Source of the DNA: Rapana venosa
Lineage: Eukaryota > Mollusca > Gastropoda > Neogastropoda > Muricidae
NCBI GenBank assembly: GCA_028751875.1
Contig: CM054140.1
Location: 28,164,230-28,228,229, forward strand
Direction: 5' to 3'
DNA: 64,000 nucleotides
Position numbers and translations under genes: made by a program. The notes beneath the pieces are model-generated. The model did not search any database and was not told the DNA's origin. It worked only from the letters and a program-made list of their open reading frames with translations. Of this stretch, positions 32,930 to 44,672 are shown piece by piece. Each line of letters starts with the position of its first letter. The first letter of the stretch is position 1.

Positions 32930-32997
32930 ACCCTTACCCCCCCCCCCCCAACACACACACATACACACCATGCACGTAGCACGCGCGCGCGCGCCCC

Positions 32998-33037
<40 letters not shown>

Positions 33038-33145
33038 CACACACACACACACACAGCCACACAAAATACAGAAACAGAAAGAGGAGACAGAACATACAAA
33101 AATCATAGGATGAGGGGGGGGGGAGGGGGGGGGGGGGGGGAGGGG
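32930..33145. repeat. (CA)n, (CG)n and poly(C)/poly(G) cluster
   Basis: A C run near 32938-32949, CA/CG tracts to 33057, and a G run at 33113-33141. Confidence 0.9.
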
Positions 33146-33250
33146 AGAAGAGAAAAAATTGAGTATAACTGTCATCACAATGCTTATAATTATCAGGGAT
33201 AGTAGCCATGCCAGCAGTTATCTTCTATGGATGTTGTAGTAAGTAGGAGA

Positions 33251-33310
33251 AGCAGCAGCAGCAGCAAAGGCAGCAGCAGCAGCAGCAAAGGCAGCAGCAG
33301 CAAAGGCGGC
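33251..33310. repeat. (CAG)n with AAAGGC spacers
   Basis: Three blocks of CAG triplets separated by AAAGG; the poly-Ser and poly-Ala frames are artefacts. Confidence 0.9.
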
Positions 33311-33596
33311 AGAACAAGCCGCTTGACTATGCTGGAAGCTGGACTGTGGGACTTGCCCACGCCCCGAGTATTGATGGCATGGCTGGATCAATCCAGCAAG
33401 GCACCACCACCACACTTTATTCCCCTGCCTCCCTGCCTCGCTACCTCCCTCGCTCGCTCGCTCCACTGACTTCGCTTTCTGTCGATTCTTGTGACCCAGA
33501 CCAGAGAAGCCTTTTGTGAGTTATTGGTTTTCATTCAACGATTTTTTTGTTGTTAGTTTAGAGCAACGTAGCGCCAATGCATGAAATCATCATTAT

Positions 33597-33627
33597 CATC
33601 ATCATAACGACGACGATGACGACGACA

Positions 33628-33667
<40 letters not shown>
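33597..33667. repeat. (GAT)n / (GAC)n trinucleotide repeat
   Basis: GAC and GAT triplets ending in about 13 perfect GAT units. Confidence 0.9.
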
Positions 33668-33668
<1 letters not shown>

Positions 33669-33784
33669 TAATGGAATTTATACAGGGCTGAATCTTGTAA
33701 AGTAAACAAATCGAAGCGCTATCGAAAATCGAAATGAGTACAACAAACAATGCTTATGAACATTTATGAGTACTCCAGCATTTG

Positions 33785-34085
33785 TGTCTCTTATTGATGT
33801 AAGCTAAGTCCAATGCCTACGTTGAAATGTTGGTTGACTTTAAAAAATGTTTGACATTGTCTTCAGCAATGGCAAGCTCTTAGTAGAACAACGTGTACTC
33901 TCCTTTAATTAAAGGAGACAAAACTCCTCTGAAGTCGGAGTATGGCTGCCTATAAAATGATGGCAAGGTTTTGGAAACAGTCATATAGGCATACTTCTTC
34001 ATCCGATGTGTATTGTAAGTGTTACAGTGATTTCCAAGTGGAGCCCATATTCTGGGTCCTACCCCCCACCCCCACCCCCCGTTGT
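33785..34085 (+). repeat. Dispersed repeat family D
   Basis: Blocks in order: ccaatgcctacgttgaaatg, attgtcttcagcaatggcaa, gtactctcctttaattaaag, cctctgaagtcggagtatgg, cagtgatttccaagtgg and catattctgggtcc. The same order occurs at 47555-47860 and, antisense, at 18135-18330. Confidence 0.8.
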
Positions 34086-34257
34086 TAATCCCAGGAACGC
34101 TTGACAACAACAGAATCAATAATAACAACAACATCGATAATGGCAATGGCAGATGATTTTGTCGTAAGTACCTGCCAATGGTGGCGCCTGGTCTGAGAGA
34201 CTACAATAGTGTGTAGTGAGAGCCCTGTCATGTTCTTTGTCTCACGCATGGGGGTGC

Positions 34258-34280
34258 GCGCGCGCACACACACACACACG

Positions 34281-34315
<35 letters not shown>
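34258..34315. repeat. (CG)n-(CA)n microsatellite
   Basis: Alternating CG then CA/GCAC tract. Confidence 0.9.
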
Positions 34316-34379
34316 GTAAAACAAATCACTCAGTTGATTTCTCCAAAGGATAAGTGCCTGTTTAAAGAAGAAAAAAAAT

Positions 34380-34430
34380 GTCGCCATAGAAACATGTCAG
34401 TGATCAACACAAAATATAGCCCATGGCGAC
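34380..34430. promoter_or_regulatory. Inverted pair of X-box-like sites upstream of gene B
   Basis: GTCGCCATAGAAAC (plus, 34380-34393) fits the looser ciliary form RYYNYYWWRRNRAC. GTCGCCATGGGCTA (minus, 34430-34417) keeps only the left half-site. They lie 1.8 kb upstream of the gene B start codon. Function is speculative. Confidence 0.3.
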
Positions 34431-34636
34431 CGATCAAGCACGCGTCGCAACAACGCGATGATCATGTAAGTGTACCTTCGATCGAACGGGCAAAGCTGTT
34501 TTACCACAAGATAACTGCATGCCGCCAGAGATGAATGCGTTCCACATTCAAACTCTTTTCTTATTTGTTTTTCAGTGGCGTCCATTACTCGTTGCCTCAG
34601 TCCAGCAAATCTAACTTTCTTTGTTGTAGAAAACTT

Positions 34637-34930
34637 AGAGAGGAGAGAGAGAGAGAGAGAGAAGAGAAGAGAGAAGACACAGAGAGCAGAAGACGAGAGG
34701 ATAGACAGAGACAGACAGACAGACAGACTGACTGACTGAATGACAGACAGACAGACAGACGGAGATAGGGACAGACAGACAGAGAGAACTCGAACTCAAT
34801 TGTTTTATCGAGGGTAATTGGATATGCCAAGGGCTTCTTTACACCAGGCCCTCATAAAAAACAACCTGGAGTGAGAGACAGACAGACAGGCAGGCAGACA
34901 GGCAGACAGACAGACAGACATAAGGCCCAA
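34637..34930. repeat. (AG)n and (GACA)n cluster
   Basis: A GA tract (34637-34700) followed by three blocks of GACA/CAGA repeats. Confidence 0.9.
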
Positions 34931-35036
34931 TACATTCGACCACCCCTGGCCTGCCGTCAATGATGGATGATTTATTGCGAAACAGTCATGCTGAACGAGT
35001 GGGCTCTGGGTTTTTTCCGCTTCATTTCATCGAATG

Positions 35037-35088
35037 AGTGTGTGTGTGTGCGCGCGTGCGTGCGTGCGAGCGTGCGTGCGTGCGTGCT
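35037..35088. repeat. (GT)n / (GCGT)n microsatellite
   Basis: GT then GCGT repeats. Confidence 0.9.
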
Positions 35089-35224
35089 TTCCTTCACACC
35101 AGTGGGCGTCAAGTTTTAAAGGATTGTTTTGTATGTGGCACTGTAGTTAAACCAAGCTTAATTCAAAGGTAAAACATTATTTGTACTGTCAGTAAATTGG
35201 GCGCACACGCGCACGATATATATA

Positions 35225-35410
35225 GCACAAGGTTACATAATGCATAACGTATTATGTGTGGTACCTTGCGTTGGAGAGACACAGAGAGTAGTATAGGACA
35301 AGGTTACATAATACATAACGTATTGTGTTACCTTGCTTTGGAAAGACACAGAGAGAATGATAGAAAACACACACACACACACACACACACAGGGGGTGGG
35401 GTGGGGTGGG
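35225..35410. repeat. Local direct duplication plus (CA)n
   Basis: The block acaaggttacataatgcata with cgtatt-tgtg, accttgc and ggagagacacagagag occurs twice (about 35228-35291 and 35298-35357), then a CA run at 35366-35392. Confidence 0.8.
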
Positions 35411-35589
35411 GGGCATTGCCGTTTTCCTAAGAAGCTTCCTTTCCTTGCTGAATATCACATGTAATAACAGCAACGCGCGTCATCACTGAACTCTATCACC
35501 CTAATGCAGCCTACTATTAAAACAGTGGGTGTGTTTTGAGCCAAGAATTTTCCTTATAACCCCCAGAAAACGCTCACAAGGACAACGTG

Positions 35590-35800
35590 TTCTTAAACAT
35601 GCATCCTTGATCTTTTGGCATGCATAGATTCTATACACGAAGAGGTGTGAGGCTCTGGCAAGTCTGCACATAGGGTTACCCTGGATTTCACTAAAATAGT
35701 CATTCTTGAGCCAGCAGACACTGCCAGTCGAAATTCACACCTGTGATTTGAAAGACCATTAGGATAAGAACCCCTTCGCCCTATCCACCCGGCCACCCCC
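35590..35800 (-). repeat. Dispersed repeat family C (antisense SINE-like)
   Basis: Has ccttgatcttttggcatgca, ctggcaagtctgcacat, and at its right end an antisense tRNA-like head (aaccccttcgccctatccac). Confidence 0.6.
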
Positions 35801-38184
35801 CACCCCTATCTCCCCCCCCCCCCCCCTCCTCTCCACTCTTCCCAAGCTTACCCATAAATGTAGGGAGGGGGGGTCGGTGAGTCGAGGAAGAGGGCAAGGG
35901 AGTAATAGGAATTACACTCCAGGCAGACTTGACATGTTAAGGCTTGTGAGGAAGAATGACTTTTTTTCTCTCTCTCTCTCTCCCTGGCTAAGCCTGTTCC
36001 TTCTCTAAGCCGCTAACAAACAAAAAAAGCTAGTATGAATCATTTTGATATGTATGAATGGCTTCGGCGTGGGGGCCTCCCATGGTTGCCGTTTGACTAC
36101 AGAACTAAACTAAACGGAGACATGCTGGAGAAACCCCTATTCTTCTTGTCCTTTTTGACGTTGCTGTGATCGCTTTACCTACGTGCGTGACCGGAACGAC
36201 TTTGTAAATTCCTCTTTGAAACAGAAGGTAACTTGAGAAGACGTGGCTGATATATAGGCTTAGAATCATGTCGTGCCTGGCTACCATGGCTATCGTGATC
36301 AGTCTCGCCAGTATAAAATAAAGGTTTATTTGTTGGTGGGATTCAATTCTGTAACTGGCAGTCAGTTAGCTGCCCTTGGTGACGAGTGGAAAAAATAACA
36401 GTACACAAAACGATGATGGCCTATATTCAATCCTCATGAAATCGGGTAATTGTGACGTCACCGGCTTTTAAAAAAAAGGAAAACATGGACTACATACAGA
36501 ATTGGTTCTATGGTTTTAACTTAGGAAGAAGTTTGTTTACCACTTCCACATTAATTTATTCAATCTCCTACGGTAAAGGTCTCCTTGCCTGGAAAGTATG
36601 TCAGGGCAGGTCCTCACAAACATTCTTCCACCCCCACCCCACTTTATTTTTTTGGCACGCCTTTGTGTAAACTGCTCATGTTCACGAAATGGACTGAACC
36701 CAGCCCAAGATAAAGGCGGGAAAGTTACCAAAGTGCCAATCATGGCTCAAAAAACAGTTTAAGCTGGAAAAGAGTCGTCTACATAGATGTGGCAGTTTTC
36801 AAGTAGAATCAACTGAACTTTTTGATGCTGTCAGGACTGTGTAATCTGCCACCTTCACACTGCCTTTTAGAGGCTTTCATACTTGCCACCATCCACCTAA
36901 TGCAGTCATGGCGTTTATAGCCCTGTTGTCCACATGCATGTTAGGGCTGCCACTTCAACAATGATTCAACTTCAGATTAAAACTCTATACAACTCCATGC
37001 AGAGTACAACAAAAGATGACAACCAGCTCTTCTGTTGTTCTTGAGCATCCATACGTTGATATTATGAATACATGATGTAACAAAAACAAAGGTTGATTAA
37101 AAATTGTTAGGCTAAAAACTGCACTAATGAAGCTGGCTCTACAAATAGCTGGCTTACTGACCTGGATGTTTCCTATCACAAGCCCTTGTTTTATATCGCC
37201 AGGTCGTAGTCTATGTATTATTGACAAAGGAGAGGGGGACCGCAGATCCCCCCCCCCCCTCCACACACACACACACACACACACAGTCATCTTTTGTCCC
37301 TCTTCCAATTAAGTAGGTTTGGCGCCTGAAAATGAATGATTTATTCTCAGTTTGATCTCTAGTCTACTAATCTCCTTTCCAGTGTGATGGCTTGGTCAGT
37401 GACTGTCAAAACAGTTTGCACTGATCATTAACCAGACCGGCAGGGTGACTGAAGCCAGCTGTAAACCCCTTAACCCATGTAGGCCTACACCACCAGCTAG
37501 TTCCAGTCGAGCTTGGCCTTGGTGCTGTTTGTCGCCCCACTCAAAATCTTGTGGCTGGTGATTTGAACTTCAGCCTTACCTGTACTCGTGTGTGTGTGTG
37601 TGTGTCTTATCTTATTCTTTTATTTTGAGGAAAATGGAATAAACATTCATGTGTGTGTGTGTGTGTGTGTGTTTGCGAGCGCGCGCGTGCGTGCGTGCAT
37701 GCGCGGGCGTAACTGCACCCACGCACTGGCATACAACTATGTAAGGTGTTGCCTATTGTGGGCAGTGTGTCAACGGGAAAAATAGTGCCTACCTACCCTA
37801 AAGTCACTATGCTGTAAGTGGGCTACTTGAGAGGAGTGTACACATTTGTACAGGTCTGGCAAATAATAGGGGGTTAGGTCTGTGGCAGGGCTGGAACTAA
37901 ACTCCCTTACCTCCCCTCCTCCTCCTTCCTGTAATCACGCAATGAACTATTTATCGTTTGGCTGGGCATGTCTCTCTAAAGGCTGTTTGTCCGCCCGTGA
38001 CTAGAGACCAAAGAATTTCAGAGAGGGAGGGAGGGGGTGAGGATGGGGGGAGGGTGGGGGATTGAAGAATCGATCGACAATGGCCAACTTTGACATTGAG
38101 CCTAACAGACCGTGAGCCAGTAGGAAATAAGATAGGTATCGAAGTTGATTGGGGTCCGGTCTGTCAATTATTTTCTTTTTTTTT

Positions 38185-38189
<5 letters not shown>
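35801..38189. other. Spacer with simple repeats
   Basis: C run (about 35813-35827), CT tract (35971-35983), C/CA tract (37248-37285), GT/GCGT tracts (37590-37605, 37650-37700). No exon or RNA gene recognised. Confidence 0.65.

Positions 38190-38228
<39 letters not shown>
38190..38228. repeat. (TC)n microsatellite
   Basis: About 19 TC units directly before a SINE fragment. Confidence 0.95.
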
Positions 38229-38232
<4 letters not shown>

Positions 38233-38345
38233 GAGTAGGTCATTGTTTGCCAGTGGGAACGGATGACAATTATAAAACTGCATACACACGGTGACTGGAT
38301 ATTAAAAAAAGCACATATCCTCGAAATAAAAGAATTTTTTGAAAA
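38229..38345 (+). mobile_element. SINE family A type 1 tail fragment
   Basis: ggaagagtaggtcattgttt, gccagtgggaacggatgaca and ggtgactggatatta follow the order of the type 1 tail (complement of 46425-46545). Confidence 0.6.
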
Positions 38346-38399
38346 TCATTCTCGCTGGCTCTCTCCCCATTGTTTTCACAACTGACGTACAGGTCTGTC

Positions 38400-38960
38400 T
38401 TTCTCTTAATACAGATGATTTTTTCTTGTTTTTTTTTAGTGGTAATTTCTTTGCTGATATTTGTTTCTTTTCGCTCATTTTTAACCTTTCAATTTCGTTC
38501 TTTTTTTCCTCATTCACTATTTCATGCTTTCATTGGGTTTTTTGTTTGTTTTGTTGCAGTGTTTGTTGTTTTGTTGGTTGGGTTTTTTGTGGGTTTTTTT
38601 GGGGGGTACTTGTTTTCTGTTTGAGTTTAAGGGGGTTGTTTGTTGTTGTTGTTGTTGTTTTCTTTCTTTCTTTTTATTTTCCATGCCTGACAATACACAA
38701 TTTTAAGGAATTCGTGGACTCTCCTTCAATTATTCCCCTTTACCTCTCTGCCAGTCTTGTTCAATCATTCCTTTCTTCACTGTTTTCTTCTTTCTGTTCT
38801 TCCTTCCTTCTTGCCAAATTCTTACACTGGCTTGTTTCTTTGCCTTTTCCCCCCATAGGCATGAATATTAACACTCCACTACTTTTTGAACAAAAATTCG
38901 TTCAGTCCTTTTTTCCTTCCTTAAGTTTTTTGTTCCTTTCTGTTGTTCTTTCCTTCAGTT
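38400..38960. repeat. Polypyrimidine-rich domain
   Basis: About 560 bp strongly T/C-biased (and TTG-rich) on the plus strand. It matches no transposon seen elsewhere in the window. The open frames across it are composition artefacts. Confidence 0.7.
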
Positions 38961-39239
38961 TTTCCCCTGCTTGAGTGAACACATTATAAGGGATTTGTAA
39001 AATCTCTGTTCTAGTTTTGGACTAGTGCCGAGTTGGGTCTGTTAGACTGTGTGAATGTCAACTTATTCTTATAGGCCTAGACCAGGCCCTCGGCTTACAA
39101 AGCAGTCGCTCTGAGTAGACGGGTAATATTACATTTGACAGTTTCTTAGCGTTGACTCTGTTCCAGCCGGCCGCCCTATAGAAAACAAAGCTAAACAGAA
39201 AACGATGGTGAGTGTGTTAGTCAATTTGTCCGCGACAAA

Positions 39240-39660
39240 ACAACTAAGAAAGGAAGGAATGAAAGAAAGAAAGGAAGAAAGGAAGGAAGGAAGGAAGGAA
39301 GGAAGGAATATAGAAAGAAAGGAAGGAAGGAAGGAAGAAGCAAGCAAGCAAAAGCAAGCAAGAAAAAGAGAGAAAGAAAGAAAGACGAAAGAGGGAAGGA
39401 AAGAAAAAAGTGGGGTTTGGGGAAAGAAGAGAGAAAAGGAAGGAGAGAAAGGAGAGAAGAAAATTAAGGGGTTAGGGGGAAGAAGACAGAAAGACAGATA
39501 GACAGACAAAATAAGTTAAGAGAGAAAGACACTGTAAAAGAAAAGAAAGGAAAAGAAAACAGACAATAGACAGATGAAGAACAAAAACAGGAAAGAAAGA
39601 TGCGAAACAGGAACAAGATAAAAGCAGAAAGGAACAGAAACAAGTCAGAAAGAAATCCAC
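39240..39660. repeat. Polypurine domain, (GGAA)n/(GAAA)n
   Basis: About 420 bp almost entirely A/G on the plus strand, including perfect GGAA tetranucleotide runs near 39282-39305. Confidence 0.9.
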
Positions 39661-39681
39661 ACAGCCACACGGGTGCAGCTA

Positions 39682-39912
39682 GTTGTTGATTGATTGATTG
39701 GTTGGTTGAATGGTTGATTGATTGATGGATTGATTGAGAGGAAGAGAGAGAGAGAGGAGGGTGGGGTTCCAGAAGTTACAAAAGTTGAATTTGCAAACCA
39801 GGCAAGCAAAACAAACAAGCAATCCAACCAAAAAAAAACCAAACAACCCTCCCCCCAACCAACCAACCAACCAACCAACCAAACAAGCAATCAAACAAGC
39901 CAATACCCAACA
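39682..39912. repeat. (TTGA)n, (AG)n and (CCAA)n tetranucleotide cluster
   Basis: TTGATTGG tetramers at 39685-39740, a GA run, then CCAA/CAAG tetramers at 39855-39905. Confidence 0.85.
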
Positions 39913-39949
39913 GCAACAAAACATACAACGAAGCGATGGTCAAGCCGCA

Positions 39950-40330
39950 TTGCACCCGTTATTAGCGAGCTCAAGGGTAGAGGGTTCAATTCCCGTGTAT
40001 AAAACCTGACTTTTCTTCCACAGATCCACCAGACCATGACTAATGGTTTCAGTTGGGTGCTAGTCTTTCCGATGAGATGGTCAACTGCAGTCCCGCGTGT
40101 AACATGCATTTAGCAGGTAAAAGAAGACACGGTAACAGGAGAGAGGTTTCTGGCAAAGTGCTGTAGGGGGAAAAAAAGCCGCTTTCGTAAAGAAGCTAGA
40201 ACAAATTCACACACAGACTGGATCGGGGGAAAATGAATCAATAGGTGAGGGTACTGCGCTGATGGGACACAGGCGCACTCCCAAAGGAGAGAAGACTGAA
40301 TTTCACACAGAAATCTGCCGTTGTTGTAAG
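39950..40330 (+). mobile_element. SINE family B, sense copy
   Basis: A box-B-like gggttcaattcccgtg, then ggtgctagtctttccgatga and gatggtcaactgcag, then aaagtgctgtagg and the tail. Confidence 0.65.
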
Positions 40331-40334
40331 AGAC

Positions 40335-40880
40335 TGTGCACAATGCAATACAATGCAATACAATACAATACAATATAATAGGTTTAAACAAATGTTTATT
40401 CAGAAAAGAACAGAAAAAAACACATTGTACACAAATACATTTGGAGCAGCAACAAGCCAATAGCTTATAGTGTATGCAAGACAATGCAATACAATACAAC
40501 ACACAACAATACAAAGCAATGTAACACAATACAATAACGCAAAATGGTGACAATCATTATGCAAGACAGTACAGCGCAGTACACTTCGATGCAAAATAGT
40601 AACAATCGTTGTATAAAACAATACCTTGCAAACAGTAGTATACAACAACGTGTAATAGTGACAACCAACCTGCAAAACACTGCATCACAGAACAGGAGCA
40701 GACTCGCACTACATTGCAAAATAGCGACGATCAGTATCCAAGAGAGTGCAATACGATACAACACAAGACAACACAAGACTATTATTACAATGCAGAACAG
40801 TGCCAGTCATAATGCCAGACAACGCAATGCCATAAAATACAACGCAATACAATCAATACTACTCAATACAATAATTATGA
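40335..40880. repeat. Degenerate CAATA/CAATG pentamer array
   Basis: About 550 bp of acaatacaatgcaat-like repeats. Within it a longer word (gcaaaatagtgacaatc) recurs at about 40539, 40591, 40650, 40716 and 40792 with spacing growing from 52 to 76 bp. Confidence 0.75.
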
Positions 40881-40985
40881 AACAATGTGTTATGGGGTAA
40901 TGGTACACAGGACAGGATAACGCCATACCGATCATATCTCTCCACATTATAAGCTGACTAGCTGCCAAATTTGTGTACATTTTCA

Positions 40986-40988
<3 letters not shown>

Positions 40989-41055
<67 letters not shown>
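40989..41055. repeat. (TC)n microsatellite
   Basis: Two TC tracts separated by CCTCTTC. Confidence 0.95.
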
Positions 41056-41058
<3 letters not shown>

Positions 41059-41273
41059 GATTACTTTCCTGGTGAAACCTCTTTCATTATTAGAAGAAGA
41101 AAAAAATCGAAGACCGGATCGATGCACCTGAACTATTCCATTTACGCTTTGCCCCATAAAGTCGCTGAAGATGAAATATTCATGCAAACAACAAAATAAT
41201 CCATGCTATACACACTTATTCACTCAAGTTAACCTACCAGTTTTGAGGGAAGGGGAAAAAACAAAAACAACCA

Positions 41274-41317
<44 letters not shown>

Positions 41318-41989
41318 CCAAATACAAATTGAAAATGCAGACGATTTCATTGACGTGCTCTGAATTCAAAAGAAGTTTCAAAACACATCGATGTGACACC
41401 AGCCTTTTTGAAAAACACGGCAAGCGTGACTCAGTTTCAAAGAAACACAGCTAATCCTCCTACCAATACCCTAACTTACTGTTCATTCACCACCCTGTTT
41501 CAACACAGAGAAAAGCTGCACGTACACGAGGAGGAGAAGAAGAAGAAACGAAAAAAACAACCCCACCATGGTTAGGAACTGACCTGATTCCACTGAAGTT
41601 TTCAGGAGCACTGCGATCAACTGTGCACTGTCGGAAAGAACTGCAGGTGATCCTGATTGTTTAGTTTAGTTAGCACTGACACCTTGCACAGCTGCCCTTG
41701 TTTACTGACGTAGGTATGGTGACCAGGCTTGCAGAGAACGATGGGGTGGGTGGGTGAGGGTGTCTAACCACTACTGTGTGTGCCTGCCGCCCTATCCTGT
41801 CCTGCCGCGCACGGTCCTTGTCGCCCATTAGCCTAGCCGTTAGGCCTACTGAAGCTTTGCTACTTGTTGTTTCTTGTCCGCCGCCAGCATGTATAATAAA
41901 TAATTATACACACACAGGTCGTGCGATACAAGCCGGAACTTAAACTTGTTAATCATTGTTGATAAAAGCCCATGTGAACCCTGAAACTT
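41056..41989. other. Spacer with (CA)n
   Basis: (CA)n at 41274-41313; otherwise unremarkable intergenic DNA with no recognised exon. A CpG-bearing patch lies at about 41800-41890. Confidence 0.6.
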
Positions 41990-42310
41990 TTTCAGATTGT
42001 GTTGGGTTCCCCCCCACCCCTACCCCCCTTCCTTATCTCTTTTCCCATCTCCCTTGAAATAATTCCTGGAGGCTCTGTACTGATTGTCTGGCCACCTCTC
42101 TTGGGTAACTGAGTTGAACCTGGCAGAGCCCATCCCTTACCAACTACAGGGTGCATGCTGGGTATGTTTCCATAACCCACCAAACGTTAGTTGGAATGAC
42201 GGGATCTTTAACGTGCATATTTTGATCTTCTGCGTGTGTACGTAGACAGAAGGGAATTACGGCACTGGCTAGTCTGGCATGGTACTACAGAAGGAGAGGA
42301 CGGACTGACT
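41990..42310 (-). repeat. Dispersed repeat family C
   Basis: Contains aacgttagttggaatgacgg, gatctttaacgtgcata and cggcactggctagtctgg, matching family C copies at 1980 and 35590. Confidence 0.65.
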
Positions 42311-42317
42311 GAGCCTA

Positions 42318-42342
42318 ATCATCATCATCATCATCATCATCA

Positions 42343-42380
<38 letters not shown>

Positions 42381-42400
42381 GCACGCACGCACGCACGCAC

Positions 42401-42470
<70 letters not shown>
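42318..42470. repeat. Compound (ATC)n-(CA)n-(GCAC)n-(AG)n microsatellite
   Basis: Four repeat types in series, ending in about 33 AG units. Confidence 0.95.
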
Positions 42471-42475
<5 letters not shown>

Positions 42476-42885
42476 TTCAGAATCATCATGTACTTTCGAT
42501 CAATACTGGCCCCTGAGATGCAAAACAAATAGCCAGAAAAGAGAACTTTGTTCCCACTGCTGATCGATAATGATGAAACGCATTTCATCAGAACCAACCC
42601 TAAAGAATTCGACATTCATCAGGCGATCCTGTATAGGCCTACACTGCTGCTGTAATTGTCAGCCTTTCGGGGCTAGACTATATAACAGGCCTTAGTGGAT
42701 TGATCAGAGTGCCATTGTTAAATGTGACACGAAGACATTGAAAGTATTTAACTATTATTACTTGGGTCGTACATGTACCAACTTATTTTTGTTCTCGTCA
42801 CCTGACTGATAGGCTCTGCGGTTTGAATAACTGGAAAAATACCAGTAAATCAACCGAAACAGATTAAAGGGGAAACTTGGTGGTC

Positions 42886-42987
42886 GGGGGTGGGGGGGGG
42901 TGGGGGGGGGGGGGGGGGGGCAGGCCAGATACAACTAACTTGGAAAGGACAGGCCAGATACAACTAACTTGGAAAGGACAGGCCAGT
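42886..42987. repeat. Poly(G) tract plus a 29-bp tandem duplication
   Basis: A G/T-interrupted G run (42886-42920), then two copies of a 29-bp unit starting caggccagatac (42921, 42950) and a partial third. Confidence 0.9.
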
Positions 42988-43833
42988 CAATGTCCTTTTT
43001 TAAGGGGAGGGTGGGGGGTATTCATTCTTTTGTGTTTGTCATCTTTTTGATTTAGAATATATTTCATCTCCATTACACATCATAACACATAATTAGAACA
43101 ACATCAAGATTAGAAGACTTATGGTGCTTGACTGACCATGAGAATACACAACTTGTGAAACAAACTGAAAGCCATAATCCAAATATCACCATAACTCAAC
43201 CTGTCACTGACAAGGCAGAAATAAAAATTGAATGAAAACAAACACTATTCGGCATCAGTAACAGAGACTTAAAAGAGTTATTGATGTGGATTTATTCAAG
43301 AGGGCGCAGAAACGGTTTTGGAAATGTTTTCAAACAGTTTTTGTGGAATTCTGTGCACTGAGGAAGTCAAATGATGAATTGCTTGATTGTAAACTGATTC
43401 CAGGCTGGACCTGGACAAACAGAAAGTCTTGGTGGGAAGAATAGTTTCAGAAATATTTTAGGGTACCTCGTTTAGTAAAATTTTTCATGCACACTAAGTC
43501 AGAATGAGGGCACTGATCCATCATCAATCGATTTTTTTGTGTTTGGACTGTGGGTAGGGAGGCACTGATTGTGAGGATCTGTTTACTGTGACTGATTACA
43601 GATACTGTACTGCAATGCCATCCCGCAGCAAGTAATGAGCCGACCCATGAACACTAAAATTACATTTACACTGTATTGACAAGGTTTGGGGTTGTTTTTT
43701 TTTAAATCTATGCAGTCCTCCGTATATGACACATCGATGCTAGAGTCGATAAATTATTGCTATTCAAAGGAGAGGGGGGGGGGGGGGGGGGGGTAGGGGA
43801 AGGGTATATGGGTGGGTAGTGTTTATGTAGGTC

Positions 43834-43872
<39 letters not shown>

Positions 43873-44389
43873 CAACACAAACCAAGTTCTGCAAAACAAC
43901 ACAACTGTAACCCCACATACTTGTCTGAAACTGGTAGTAATTTTACCTAACACTCAACGAGATCTGTAAACAGCTATCTAAAAGCTTGCACCAAACCATA
44001 GCAACTGCCGTACTATCGATCCACACACCACACCAAAAAATGGGACAGGCTGCAGGTGAATAGTGAAGTAATTACACTCGGGAGAGGCCGGCACTGTCCT
44101 GTGATCAGGCAGTAATGGTGCCTTCATTCCCCCTGGCCTGAGCTGGCGTCCATATTGGCCCAGCACGTGCATTATTCAGTCATTTCCCGGCCCCACTGTA
44201 CAGCAGGTCCCGGATGTTAGTCTGCTTGCTTCCTTTTTCCCAGGCGCTGTATGGCCGTGCAGTTTTGTTAGGAGTATGTGGTAGGAACTCTGTACCAGCC
44301 ATCGATCCACACTTCATAAAATGAAGACATACATCATTCATATTTATAGCAATCATAGTCCTCATGAGAGACTTTACAAACAGACGAGA
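42988..44389. other. Spacer with G run and (AG)n
   Basis: G run at 43774-43793 and AG tract at 43836-43870. No exon recognised; 43000-43700 looks like unique AT-rich DNA. Confidence 0.6.
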
Positions 44390-44607
44390 TATTTACTATT
44401 TATTTATTATTTCGAGGATGATGGAATAAGCACTCATGTGCTTGTTTACATCTAGTCCCCGTGTAAATGCAGTTTTGTATATTTTGTCATCCGTTCCCGT
44501 CGGCACACAATGGCCTGCTCTTCCGAAAAGCGGAACAGGTTTGAATGTGTGCGCAAGATGTTCTGCGTGCTTTCGCACATGGGACCTCGGTTCCTATTCG
44601 AAGGATG

Positions 44608-44649
<42 letters not shown>

Positions 44650-44672
44650 AGAGAGAGAGAGAGAGAGAGAGA
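44390..44672 (-). mobile_element. SINE family A (type 1), antisense, interrupted by (AG)n
   Basis: The AT-rich tail, ggatgatggaataagcac, catctagtccccgtg, cacaatggcctgctc and ggacctcggttcc. It then runs into an AG microsatellite (44607-44672) in place of the head. Confidence 0.8.

Noticed and set aside
38339..38974. A 211-aa Phe/Ser-rich frame resembling a membrane protein
   Set aside because: Translation of a polypyrimidine domain; no family pattern and no splice context.
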